This document shows, piece by piece, positions 53,653 to 61,586 of a DNA stretch of 64,000 nucleotides (positions are counted from its first letter, which is position 1; every line of letters begins with the position of its first letter). Below the pieces are notes generated by a model that was not told where the DNA came from, searched no databases, and was given only the letters and a program-made list of their open reading frames with translations. Source of the stretch: Bacteroidales bacterium (GTDB lineage: Bacteria > Bacteroidota > Bacteroidia > Bacteroidales > P3); contig JAEEZY010000017.1 in the NCBI GenBank assembly GCA_016292015.1, positions 50,623 through 114,622 on the forward strand. The letters are read 5' to 3'. The position numbers were made by a program, and so were the translations under genes.

Positions 53653-53679
53653 GAACCACTTACGCTTGAAACAACACAC

Positions 53680-54108
53680 CTAATAGCTCATCACGTTGAA
53701 GGCGTTTTTAATAACGTTTATTTCATGTTGTCCATCGTGCATTACTATGCTGACAACGTCGAATCTGGTATTGCCAAGCCAATGGTGACTGCGGACGTAC
53801 TGGTTGGCCATACGAATCAAATATTGGCGTTTGCGGTGATCCACCGCATCCTCCGGTCTGCCGAAACTTGTGTCGCTTCTTGTCTTCACCTCAATAATCA
53901 CCAAATCACCTCCCTCGATGGCGACCAAGTCTATCTCATGTTTCTTCGGTTGGTAGTTGTTTTCTATAATAGTGTAGCCATGTTCCGTCAGCCACTGATT
54001 GGCAATCCGCTCGCCCTCCACGCCAAGTTCCTTGGCTTTCTGGCGACTTTCCAGACTGCGATGGTTCAAAACACTCCGAAGGACCTTAACGTACGCCATA
54101 TCTTCCAA
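53680..54108 (-). CDS. YraN-family (UPF0102) putative nuclease
   Basis: 142 residues (ATG 54099 is an alternative start). Signatures are VEGERIANQWLTEHGYTIIE, the PDDEXK residues HEIDLVAIEGGDLVIIEVKT and TRFDVVSIVM. Widespread family of unknown role, often near ribosome or DNA-repair genes. Transcribed toward the polyene operon. Confidence 0.9.
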   Translation of the reverse strand: MEDMAYVKVLRSVLNHRSLESRQKAKELGVEGERIANQWLTEHGYTIIENNYQPKKHEIDLVAIEGGDLVIIEVKTRSDTSFGRPEDAVDHRKRQYLIRMANQYVRSHHWLGNTRFDVVSIVMHDGQHEINVIKNAFNVMSY

Positions 54109-54333
54109 ACTATTTGAGGTTACTATTTCACGTTCTCAATTATCATTCTATAGGCGATAATGGTTTTGTTTTTTGTATTTTATCGACCCACAATTCAATA
54201 TTTCACCAACTTGAGCATTGGATGCATTTCATTTTCCAGTTGCGAATATACAAATTTATAATCAATTGCTCCATCATAGACCAATAAAAAACAACCTCAC
54301 ACGTTTATACTATTAAATCAAAAAAACAAAAGC

Positions 54334-54792
54334 ATGAAAAAAGTATTCCTTTTCGGAGCCTTGTTGTGCCTCGTCGCGGTGTTAGCGGCCTGCAAGAAAA
54401 ACGAAACTGCCGAAGGCGATGCAACAAAAGCTAAAGTCAGCCATATATCCTACATCGACTGCAAAAGCCACACCGACAAGCTGGCCAAAGCCGACCCCAA
54501 CTTTGGCGATCCCGACTCGGTAAGCATCAGCTATGCCGACGGCGCTGCCCATATAACCCACTACAACCTCTTGGTCAACTGCGGATTTGAAAAGGGTGGT
54601 ATCGTCGTTGACCTCGACATCAACGGCTCCACCCTCACCATCGACGAACACGAGAACCCCGACGGACCGCTGGACCGCTGCCTCTGCACCACCGACAACT
54701 CGTTCCAAATAGACAACATCCCACACGGTACCTACACATTGGTATTCCAAAACTGGTATCCAGAACCATACTCCAAGACGGTCACCTTTTGA
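54334..54792 (+). CDS. Lipoprotein, copy 1 of a tandem pair
   Basis: 152 residues. Lipobox LAAC at Cys20. The mature part contains HISYIDCKSHTDKLAKADPN, CLCTTDNSFQIDN and YTLVFQNWYPEP; conserved Cys residues may form a disulfide or bind metal. A second copy lies 1.3 kb downstream. Family unknown. Confidence 0.75.
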   Translation: MKKVFLFGALLCLVAVLAACKKNETAEGDATKAKVSHISYIDCKSHTDKLAKADPNFGDPDSVSISYADGAAHITHYNLLVNCGFEKGGIVVDLDINGSTLTIDEHENPDGPLDRCLCTTDNSFQIDNIPHGTYTLVFQNWYPEPYSKTVTF

Positions 54793-54815
54793 GAAATAAC
54801 CGATGCGCGACTGAC

Positions 54816-56030
54816 ATGGAAAAGCCACTCTCTCTCGCCTTGTCGCTCCTAATCTCGCTGATGGTGTCAGCACAGGTGTCGTTCACGGCACGGGTGGTTT
54901 TCCCCGAACCGGAATATAACGACCCTAGGTTCACACACTATCTCATAGGTATAGGCTTCGGGTTCCGTTTGACGGTTGATGGCGAGGACTCGGTGCGCTA
55001 TTGTGTCTGCGACTCCAACGCAACGATTCGCTTCGACAATATTCGAAGCGGGAAGCGATGCTCTCTTTCTTATAGAGACTTTTGGCGCTCTTACGACTAT
55101 CCTGTATTCACTGTCACATCCGACACGCTCATCGACTCGCTGAAACTGCAACGTATCCACTTTTCACATGAGGATTTATTCTGGACTAAAGCCAACAAGG
55201 ACAGCACCCTGGAGAGCCGGGCTAAGAGATGGTCGCATGATGTGGATGGGCATGATACCATTAGATACGATGGTGGATTCTATCTCGACCCCGAACCGCA
55301 CTCATTGCAACTGGCACGCCTATACTATGCCGACTGGGTCTCACCCATCGCCTCATGGCGCACCTGGCCCCATGCCGCCGATAGCGCGTACCGATACTGC
55401 CTCCACGCCTACAACAACCACCCCTACCTTTTTTACCCCCTGCGACAACTGGCTCACCGTCTGGGCAAGCCCTTTGAAATCGAGCCGCCGGAAGCCCCGG
55501 ACAAAAACACCTATGTCCCGCAACCCGAGATGCCGGATGTGTGGTGGACTGACAGCACCATCGACCTCCTCAGTCTTTGGGAACATTACTCGAACATAAA
55601 TACTCGCCTCCAAAAATACATACTCGGCTTCGCTGCCGAGAATAGCCTCTGCTACCCATTGGCCTCCGACGGCACTATTCGCCTCACGGCAGCCGGTCCG
55701 GCTGGCACTTCGATATATCGTGTCGAGGATGGAACCATACATCGCATATACATGGCATCCCATACTTGGGAACCTGTAAATATCGAGCGTGAATGGTATG
55801 CACTCGCTCTCGACGAACTCGACTCGGTGACTATGGCCATTAAAGACTTCCAATGTGCCGGACGTCCCGACGATGAAAGCGGCATCTATGTTATCGACGG
55901 TTGCAATTACTTTCTTGAATATATCGTGGACGGGCAATATCACCTCTATCTCACAAGCGATGGGGCAGTCCCCTCCCAGCTCGATGCTCTGGAAGAACTT
56001 CTGTGGCGAATATACCGACGGAAGCAATAA
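54816..56030 (+). CDS. Secreted protein of unknown function between two lipoprotein copies
   Basis: 404 residues from ATG 54816. Signal peptide-like SLALSLLISLMVSAQ. The mature part is rich in Trp and Tyr and looks mixed alpha/beta. No family recognised. It lies between the two lipoprotein copies in the same direction. Confidence 0.7.
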   Translation: MEKPLSLALSLLISLMVSAQVSFTARVVFPEPEYNDPRFTHYLIGIGFGFRLTVDGEDSVRYCVCDSNATIRFDNIRSGKRCSLSYRDFWRSYDYPVFTVTSDTLIDSLKLQRIHFSHEDLFWTKANKDSTLESRAKRWSHDVDGHDTIRYDGGFYLDPEPHSLQLARLYYADWVSPIASWRTWPHAADSAYRYCLHAYNNHPYLFYPLRQLAHRLGKPFEIEPPEAPDKNTYVPQPEMPDVWWTDSTIDLLSLWEHYSNINTRLQKYILGFAAENSLCYPLASDGTIRLTAAGPAGTSIYRVEDGTIHRIYMASHTWEPVNIEREWYALALDELDSVTMAIKDFQCAGRPDDESGIYVIDGCNYFLEYIVDGQYHLYLTSDGAVPSQLDALEELLWRIYRRKQ

Positions 56031-56079
56031 AAACACCGCGACAACGTTATGTCTATAAGACACTTAAAATAACCACACC

Positions 56080-56538
56080 ATGAAAAAAGTATTCCTTTTC
56101 GGCACTTTGTTGTGCCTCGTTGCAATATTCGCAGCCTGCAAGAAAAACGAAACCGCCGAAGGCGATGCAACAAAAGCTAAAGTCAGCCATATATCCTACA
56201 TCGACTGCAAAAACCACACCGACAAGCTGGCCAAGGCCGACCCCAACTGGGGCGACCCCGACTCGGTAAGCATCAGCTATGCCGACGGTGCAGCCCATAT
56301 CACCCACTACAACCTATTGGTCAACTGCGGATTTGAACTGAGCGGCATCGTCGTGGACCTCGACATCGACGGCTCGACCATCACCATCAACGAGCATGAG
56401 AACCTCGACGGACCGCAAGCCGACTGCCTCTGCACCACCGACAACTCGTTCCAGATAGACAACCTTCCGCGCGGCACCTACACGCTGGTTTTCCAAAACT
56501 GGTATCCCGAACCATACTCTCAGACAGTCACATTCTGA
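56080..56538 (+). CDS. Lipoprotein, copy 2 of a tandem pair
   Basis: 152 residues, differing from copy 1 at few positions. The DNA match is strong within the gene but not in the upstream sequences. Short stretches, such as ELSGIVVDLDIDGSTIT, differ from copy 1. Confidence 0.75.
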   Translation: MKKVFLFGTLLCLVAIFAACKKNETAEGDATKAKVSHISYIDCKNHTDKLAKADPNWGDPDSVSISYADGAAHITHYNLLVNCGFELSGIVVDLDIDGSTITINEHENLDGPQADCLCTTDNSFQIDNLPRGTYTLVFQNWYPEPYSQTVTF

Positions 56539-56563
56539 CAGAATAGTCCTTATACCACAAACC

Positions 56564-56595
56564 AACGGCTGCCATCCTTGCGGACGGCAGCCGTT
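56564..56595. terminator. Bidirectional hairpin after lipoprotein copy 2
   Basis: AACGGCTGCC pairs with GGCAGCCGTT around an inner TCC/GGA stem and a TTGC loop. Confidence 0.7.
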
Positions 56596-56638
56596 GCTGT
56601 TTCAGCGCGTCAATGCGTAGGCCGCATCGATGTTCTTC

Positions 56639-57343
56639 TTAGTAGTTCTGCTTGTTGATTTCGAAGTAGGCTTGCGGGTGGTTGCAGACGGGGCAGACCT
56701 CGGGGGCCTTGGTGCCGACCACGATATGGCCGCAGTTGCGGCATTCCCACACCTTCACTTCGCTCTTGGCAAAGACCTCTTTGGCTTCGACATTGTGCAG
56801 CAGGGCGCGGTAGCGCTCCTCGTGGTGCTTCTCGATGGCGGCCACGCCACGGAACTTGGCGGCCAGCTCGGGGAAGCCCTCGGCCTCGGCAGTGCGGGCA
56901 AAGCCTTCGTACATATCGGTCCACTCGTAGTTCTCGCCGGCGGCGGCAGCTGCAAGGTTCTCGGTAGTGGTGCCGATGCCGTTCAGCTCTTTGAACCACA
57001 GCTTGGCGTGTTCCTTCTCGTTCTCGGCGGTCTGCAGGAAGAGGGCGGCAATCTGCTCAAAGCCTTCCTTCTTGGCCTTCGAGGCGAAGTAGGTGTACTT
57101 GTTGCGAGCCTCGCTCTCGCCAGCAAAAGCAGCATGCAGGTTCTTCTCCGTCTGAGTGCCGGCATAAGGATTGGTGACTTTCGGCTCCTCCATGGGTTCG
57201 AATTTCTCCTTGCCCTGCTTGCATCGCGGACATTTCCAGTCGGCCGGCAGAGCCTCAAAAGGTGTTCCGGGGGCTATGTCCTGCGTGGGGTCGCCCTGTG
57301 CCGGGTCGTACTCATACTTGCAAATGGTGCATTTGAATTTCAT
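56639..57343 (-). CDS. Rubredoxin-rubrerythrin fusion
   Basis: 234 residues from ATG 57343. An N-terminal rubredoxin (Cys5, Cys8, Cys38, Cys41), a rubrerythrin diiron four-helix domain ([38 protein letters not shown]) and a C-terminal rubredoxin ([15 protein letters not shown]) are in one chain. Rubrerythrins reduce hydrogen peroxide in anaerobes; the extra rubredoxin may donate electrons directly. Confidence 0.93.
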   Translation of the reverse strand: MKFKCTICKYEYDPAQGDPTQDIAPGTPFEALPADWKCPRCKQGKEKFEPMEEPKVTNPYAGTQTEKNLHAAFAGESEARNKYTYFASKAKKEGFEQIAALFLQTAENEKEHAKLWFKELNGIGTTTENLAAAAAGENYEWTDMYEGFARTAEAEGFPELAAKFRGVAAIEKHHEERYRALLHNVEAKEVFAKSEVKVWECRNCGHIVVGTKAPEVCPVCNHPQAYFEINKQNY

Positions 57344-57770
57344 AGCAGTGGGTTTTAATGGTTGATAATTATATTTTGACTTGTTTGATGCTATAAGTAT
57401 TCTCTTATTAAGGCTGATGGTCAAAATATTGTGTCTCACATGCAACCAGATTTCAGGTAGGAGCAAATAATTTACGCAGTCTTGATGCTATCCCACCACG
57501 GTTGCGTTGAAACACACCAGTTCTTCTATAGATGTTCCTTTTTTATCTAACTTTCCACATCGCCATATCACTTTTCCTTAACTACCTTACTTCGATATCA
57601 CTCATACTAATTCATCTTTCCTACTTAATAACTCAAAATCGGCGAAAATATTGTATCTGAGCACTAAAGCCCAGCCATAAAGACAATAAAAAGAGCATCG
57701 AGACGTTTATCATTGGAAAAAATATTTTTTGATATTTTATACTGTGCATAACGCGTGCAACGAATATACA
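57344..57770. other. Gap holding a fragment of a nuclease gene
   Basis: The 427 bp between rubrerythrin and the next lipoprotein hold a degraded copy of the end of the SLOG nuclease gene (57471-57560). I see no other gene. Confidence 0.7.
57471..57560 (-). pseudogene. Remnant of the C-terminal SANT-like motif of a second nuclease copy
   Basis: On the minus strand it reads GTSIEELV, then after a one-base frameshift [14 protein letters not shown]. The live gene at 58.9 kb has GTSVKKLM and [14 protein letters not shown]. So a second copy of that gene or domain once lay here. Confidence 0.75.
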
Positions 57771-57771
57771 T

Positions 57772-58728
57772 ATGATGATCAAGAATATATTCATCAACGG
57801 AAACTCCCTAAAACACCGAATGACAATAGTCGCCTCTGTGCTGATGTGCCTATTTACAGCTGGGTGCGATCGCGAGGAGTCTTATCAAGAACCGTCCTCT
57901 ATTCCTGAACAAGTTTCGACCACTCCGGCATTCAGCGTCGCGGAAGGAAGGCGGGTTCTTTTCTCGCCGGGCAACCTGCAATACTGCTCCATCGGCAGTC
58001 ACTCCTCCGTCGAGGGTACTGCCAGCGGTTTATTCCGCTTTGCCGAGCACCAATACGACTTCCTTGGACAAGCCAACGCCCTGGTTTCTGACACCAACAG
58101 CGGTTGGATAGACCTCTTTACATGGGGCAGTAGCGGATGGCATGTGGCTCCCTGCTCCGAGAAGGACGGCGACTACGACATCGAAAGCCTCTGCGGCAGC
58201 GAGGTCTTCGCCGACTGGGGCGTATATAACGCCATCGGTTTCGACGCCCACGGCACATGGCGAACGCTGACTCGTGACGAGTGGGACTACCTTGTCAACC
58301 ACCGCGCAGCCACCTCCATCGACGGCATCGACAGCGCACGCTATGCTGAAGCCACTGTATGCGGAGTCAAAGGGCTTATCCTTTTCCCCGACCAGTTTTC
58401 GCGTCCTGCATCCATCGCACCTATCGCAAACATCAACCAGAACAACTTCGCCATAAGCTTCAACGACAACATTTACAATGCCGAAGAGTGGTCATCGTTG
58501 GAGAAGGCCGGCGCTGTGTTCCTCCCTGCTGCCGGATTCCGTGGCGGCACATGGCTCTCAACCGTTGGCGAGGGCGGTAGCTACTGGGCCTCCACCTGCA
58601 ACACCGCACGCCAGGCCTACGCACTGCTGTTCATCGACGGACTGGTCAACGCCAGCGCCGAATGCACCTATGAAAAAGACCGTGGCTACGGTCGCTCCGT
58701 CCGCCTAGTCAGGGATGTTCAACGATAG
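57772..58728 (+). CDS. Lipoprotein with Bacteroidales FSxGNLQY-type C-terminal domain
   Basis: 318 residues. Lipobox TAGC near Cys32. The domain VLFSPGNLQYCSIGSHSS, FRFAEHQYDFLGQAN, WIDLFTWGSSGWH and SVRLVRDVQ is a common Bacteroidales surface or secreted module. Function unknown. Confidence 0.8.
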   Translation: MMIKNIFINGNSLKHRMTIVASVLMCLFTAGCDREESYQEPSSIPEQVSTTPAFSVAEGRRVLFSPGNLQYCSIGSHSSVEGTASGLFRFAEHQYDFLGQANALVSDTNSGWIDLFTWGSSGWHVAPCSEKDGDYDIESLCGSEVFADWGVYNAIGFDAHGTWRTLTRDEWDYLVNHRAATSIDGIDSARYAEATVCGVKGLILFPDQFSRPASIAPIANINQNNFAISFNDNIYNAEEWSSLEKAGAVFLPAAGFRGGTWLSTVGEGGSYWASTCNTARQAYALLFIDGLVNASAECTYEKDRGYGRSVRLVRDVQR

Positions 58729-58784
58729 CATAGAAAAATATACTAAAACAGCTCTTTGCAAGTATGCGTAGCGAAATTGCATAA

Positions 58785-58813
58785 AAAAGCGGAGCCGTCA
58801 CAGCTCCGCTTTT
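58785..58813. terminator. Bidirectional terminator between lipoprotein and nuclease genes
   Basis: AAAAGCGGAGC and GCTCCGCTTTT form an 11-bp stem with a seven-base loop; both directions have a T-run. Confidence 0.85.
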
Positions 58814-58859
58814 CGCGCTTAGAGTGTTCCGATGTCGGATTTCATCTCCGAAAGTTTTA

Positions 58860-60122
58860 TCAAGTCAGTCCCAGTTTACGCAGTCTTGACGCTATCCCAC
58901 CATGGTTGCGCTGAAATAAGGTCATCAATTTTTTTACAGACGTTCCTTCCTTATATAATTTAGTCAATAGTTCATCGTCATATTCGCTCCATGGTTTGTA
59001 TGCGTTGGGGAACAATGCCTTTTGTTCTTGCATGTGATTAGAGTGTTTGGCGGTTACGAATAGGCCTTCTATCTTTCCCATCAAGCACTCTTTTGAAGGA
59101 ATAACGCTATTCGGCAATGACACAAACGAGAAATCCTTATCAAGACAGGTGAAGTATAGGCAGTCGGGGTCACTGGGAAGTCCACCAATGCCAAGAAACA
59201 AATAGACAGGCATGCGTCGGTCGGTGGAGAATTGTTGAAAGAGTGCCATTTTCTCTGCGGGGAGCAATTCTTTCTCGATGTCTTTTGATAGATGGCTGCG
59301 CCATTTGCACTCTACGGCAAAAGGTTTTCCGGCATACTCAAATACGAAGTCCGGTGCGCTGTTACTTTCGGGATAGACACCTGGTAGGGATTTGTCGCCG
59401 CGCCATTCTTTAAGCGTAAGTTTTTTATTGTTCGGCAAGTCAAAGAGATTTATCACATAGTCCTCGAACTCACGACCTTTCAGCACCTCGTCATTCATCG
59501 TCAGAGCTTTCACCCGATTGCGTATCGTGCTGTATGGGCGGTTGATGGCGCGATGTATGGCATGAATACCCATGTCCTCGTAAAACATGCGCAGCAGCCG
59601 CTTGTCCTCAGCTACCGTCCAGCGATATGGCTTCGTTTCCTGCTCAGCGGCTTTTAGTTCCTTGTGGTCGACAAGATGAGTAATGTTGTTGTGTCCTGCC
59701 AGCAGGCTAAAGATGCTGCCGTTGGGATTGATATAGCCACAGACGATATGCTGTACTTGATTAATGATATATTGGTTTCGCAACCGAGCGGTATATCCTT
59801 TATCGCTTTCTTCCCGCTGCAACACTAATATTAGCAAGCGGTTTTCTTTAAGCGCCTGATCTATCTGTACATTGTATGTGTCGTGAAAGCGTCCCGTTAC
59901 CACCAGCGTTGTCGGTACATGACAGACCAATAATGCCTTCAGCACCTCTTCCTCCAGCTCTGACGTGTTGAAACACACGGCACAACCATTGAACTTGTCG
60001 AACCCTTCTACACATTGGAACACCTTCTCATAACACCCAATCGGCGCCTGCCGCGAGGTGAGAAACAAGGTCTTCTCTCGCTGCCATAGTTCCTTGTTAC
60101 CGATGGTCTGTTTGATGCGCAT
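58860..60122 (-). CDS. SLOG-SANT-PDDEXK-SANT nuclease
   Basis: 420 residues. Residues about 15-145 have a Rossmann/DprA-like SLOG pattern (LVVTGRFHDTYN, RNQYIINQVQHIVCGYI, NGSIFSLLAG). A SANT/Myb-like helical unit at 167-205 (RWTVAEDKRLLRMFYEDMG) precedes a PDDEXK nuclease core with Asp258 and Glu271-x-Lys273 (PDFVFEYAGKPFAVECK). A second SANT-like unit ends the protein (377-418). SLOG domains often sense nucleotide signals in anti-phage systems. Catalysis is inferred. Confidence 0.75.
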   Translation of the reverse strand: MRIKQTIGNKELWQREKTLFLTSRQAPIGCYEKVFQCVEGFDKFNGCAVCFNTSELEEEVLKALLVCHVPTTLVVTGRFHDTYNVQIDQALKENRLLILVLQREESDKGYTARLRNQYIINQVQHIVCGYINPNGSIFSLLAGHNNITHLVDHKELKAAEQETKPYRWTVAEDKRLLRMFYEDMGIHAIHRAINRPYSTIRNRVKALTMNDEVLKGREFEDYVINLFDLPNNKKLTLKEWRGDKSLPGVYPESNSAPDFVFEYAGKPFAVECKWRSHLSKDIEKELLPAEKMALFQQFSTDRRMPVYLFLGIGGLPSDPDCLYFTCLDKDFSFVSLPNSVIPSKECLMGKIEGLFVTAKHSNHMQEQKALFPNAYKPWSEYDDELLTKLYKEGTSVKKLMTLFQRNHGGIASRLRKLGLT

Positions 60123-60182
60123 AAGATATTCTAACTGAGAGAATAGTTCATATTGGACAATGTGCCACGTGTCGTCATTGAA

Positions 60183-60596
60183 CTACTTATAAACAATATT
60201 TATTTTGTATTTCAAAGATCCGCCGCAACTTTGCTCAGGGTGGTCCGGTGCTTCTTGTCCTTGGCAATCTTTCTCTCCGCAATATTCAGTCAGATGTTCA
60301 CATCTCATGTTGTATATATCATCTCTCAAATCATAATACCAACCATATGAACATTCGTTATTGAGACAAGGGATTGCAAAAACTGCTGTGTTCTGTCTAG
60401 AAAATGACAATACACCGTCTTTTGATGTATTACCAAAGATTGACTTATGAGTATTTGTGTAAAAAATCTCTATCTTTTCAATGTTGGGAAAAACATCTTC
60501 CAGAATTCTTCTGTCGGAATATAGAGCCTCATATCGTGCTCGTTTCAAACTATCATTTTTTTCCGGAGTAATATACTTTCTATAACCTCTATTCAT
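60183..60596 (-). CDS. Cysteine-rich protein of the island
   Basis: 137 residues. The first half is helical. The second half has Cys at several spaced points (CLNNECSYGW, CEHLTEYCGEKDC, EQSCGG), possibly metal-binding. No family recognised. 8 bp after the DUF3990-linked small gene. Confidence 0.6.
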   Translation of the reverse strand: MNRGYRKYITPEKNDSLKRARYEALYSDRRILEDVFPNIEKIEIFYTNTHKSIFGNTSKDGVLSFSRQNTAVFAIPCLNNECSYGWYYDLRDDIYNMRCEHLTEYCGEKDCQGQEAPDHPEQSCGGSLKYKINIVYK

Positions 60597-60604
60597 TGTT
60601 TTTC

Positions 60605-60826
60605 TTACTTATTGCTTAATTCACCCTCTAACAAAGAAAAAACATAGCCGGAACTCTGGCTGTAAAGGCCAGAAGAAGGGCGCAGCAGAGCGTTATATAT
60701 ATTGGAGCCGTATACAGTCTCTACTGAATGTGGCAACGTGTAGTTTTTGCGGTCTATCAACAGCTGAATGAGGTCGGAGGTGATACCTTCAACCATAAAC
60801 TTGAATTCTTGTTCACTTACATTCAT
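60605..60826 (-). CDS. Small protein linked to DUF3990
   Basis: 73 residues. It starts MNVSEQEFKFMVEGITSD and includes LPHSVETVYGS. Its start overlaps the end of the DUF3990 gene by 14 bp. Such small genes are seen beside DUF3990; the antitoxin role is inferred. Confidence 0.65.
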   Translation of the reverse strand: MNVSEQEFKFMVEGITSDLIQLLIDRKNYTLPHSVETVYGSNIYNALLRPSSGLYSQSSGYVFSLLEGELSNK

Positions 60827-61304
60827 ACGGCTGTAGTTTTTCTATGGCACTTTCAGTACAAAAGGCATATTGAAATGTAATGCCTTTCATATACTTTAGT
60901 CGGCGGAGAAATTCTTTCTTGTCAATGTTGCCCAAACGGTAGTTTCGGATTTGAAGACCCACGCGGTCATTGGCTATCGGTCCGTACACTACATCATAGG
61001 AATGCATATATGGCGGCACAATAGTTTCGTCACGATGTTGGTATACAAAGTCGGCCCACTCCTCGGTGTATCCGTCGAATGACTTGAAGGACAATGTTCC
61101 GCCACTAAGCAGTTGCTCATCGAATTGGTATGCATTGACAACAGGTTTGCCGCCGAAGATATCCACACGGGCGAGAGCCACTTCCATAGCTTGGCCTTTC
61201 TCTGTGGTCAGGTAGAACGCCTGTCCGAAATCTTTGTAAGGATTGCATTGCTTGAGGTCAATGTCGGCAATCCGCACATTGGAGCCGTGATAAAGTGTAA
61301 TCAT
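60813..61304 (-). CDS. DUF3990 protein (ADP-ribosyltransferase-like)
   Basis: 163 residues from ATG 61304. The YHGS motif at the start (ITLYHGSNVRI) and DFGQAFYLTTEKGQA resemble the H-Y core of ADP-ribosyltransferase folds. The start overlaps the DUF3791 stop as ATGA. Probably a toxin-like enzyme; the target is unknown. Confidence 0.8.
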   Translation of the reverse strand: MITLYHGSNVRIADIDLKQCNPYKDFGQAFYLTTEKGQAMEVALARVDIFGGKPVVNAYQFDEQLLSGGTLSFKSFDGYTEEWADFVYQHRDETIVPPYMHSYDVVYGPIANDRVGLQIRNYRLGNIDKKEFLRRLKYMKGITFQYAFCTESAIEKLQPYECK

Positions 61305-61513
61305 AGCGTACCTCCCATTCTGCGGCAATAGGCAGAGAGGTCGCGCACATTGGAGGCAAACGACTGCGTATGCAGATAGCCATACTGGCGGTCGTAGAGT
61401 TCCAATGCTTTATACTGGCTCAGGTACTTCACAGCCTGTGCTGTCGTCATCCCATAATGCTCGGCAAACTCTGCAATAAGCGCTACTAAATATTGTGCCT
61501 TGTCTGATGCCAT
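61301..61513 (-). CDS. DUF3791 protein
   Basis: 70 residues. AQYLVALIAEFAEHYGMTTA is followed by QAVKYLSQYKALELYDRQY. It is the usual neighbour of DUF3990 and is a candidate antitoxin. Confidence 0.8.
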   Translation of the reverse strand: MASDKAQYLVALIAEFAEHYGMTTAQAVKYLSQYKALELYDRQYGYLHTQSFASNVRDLSAYCRRMGGTL

Positions 61514-61586
61514 AGTTACTTTTTACAGATAAACTCTTTTATAATCAGATAACGTGATTGTTCTGGTTTTCGTATGTGGTGATGTC

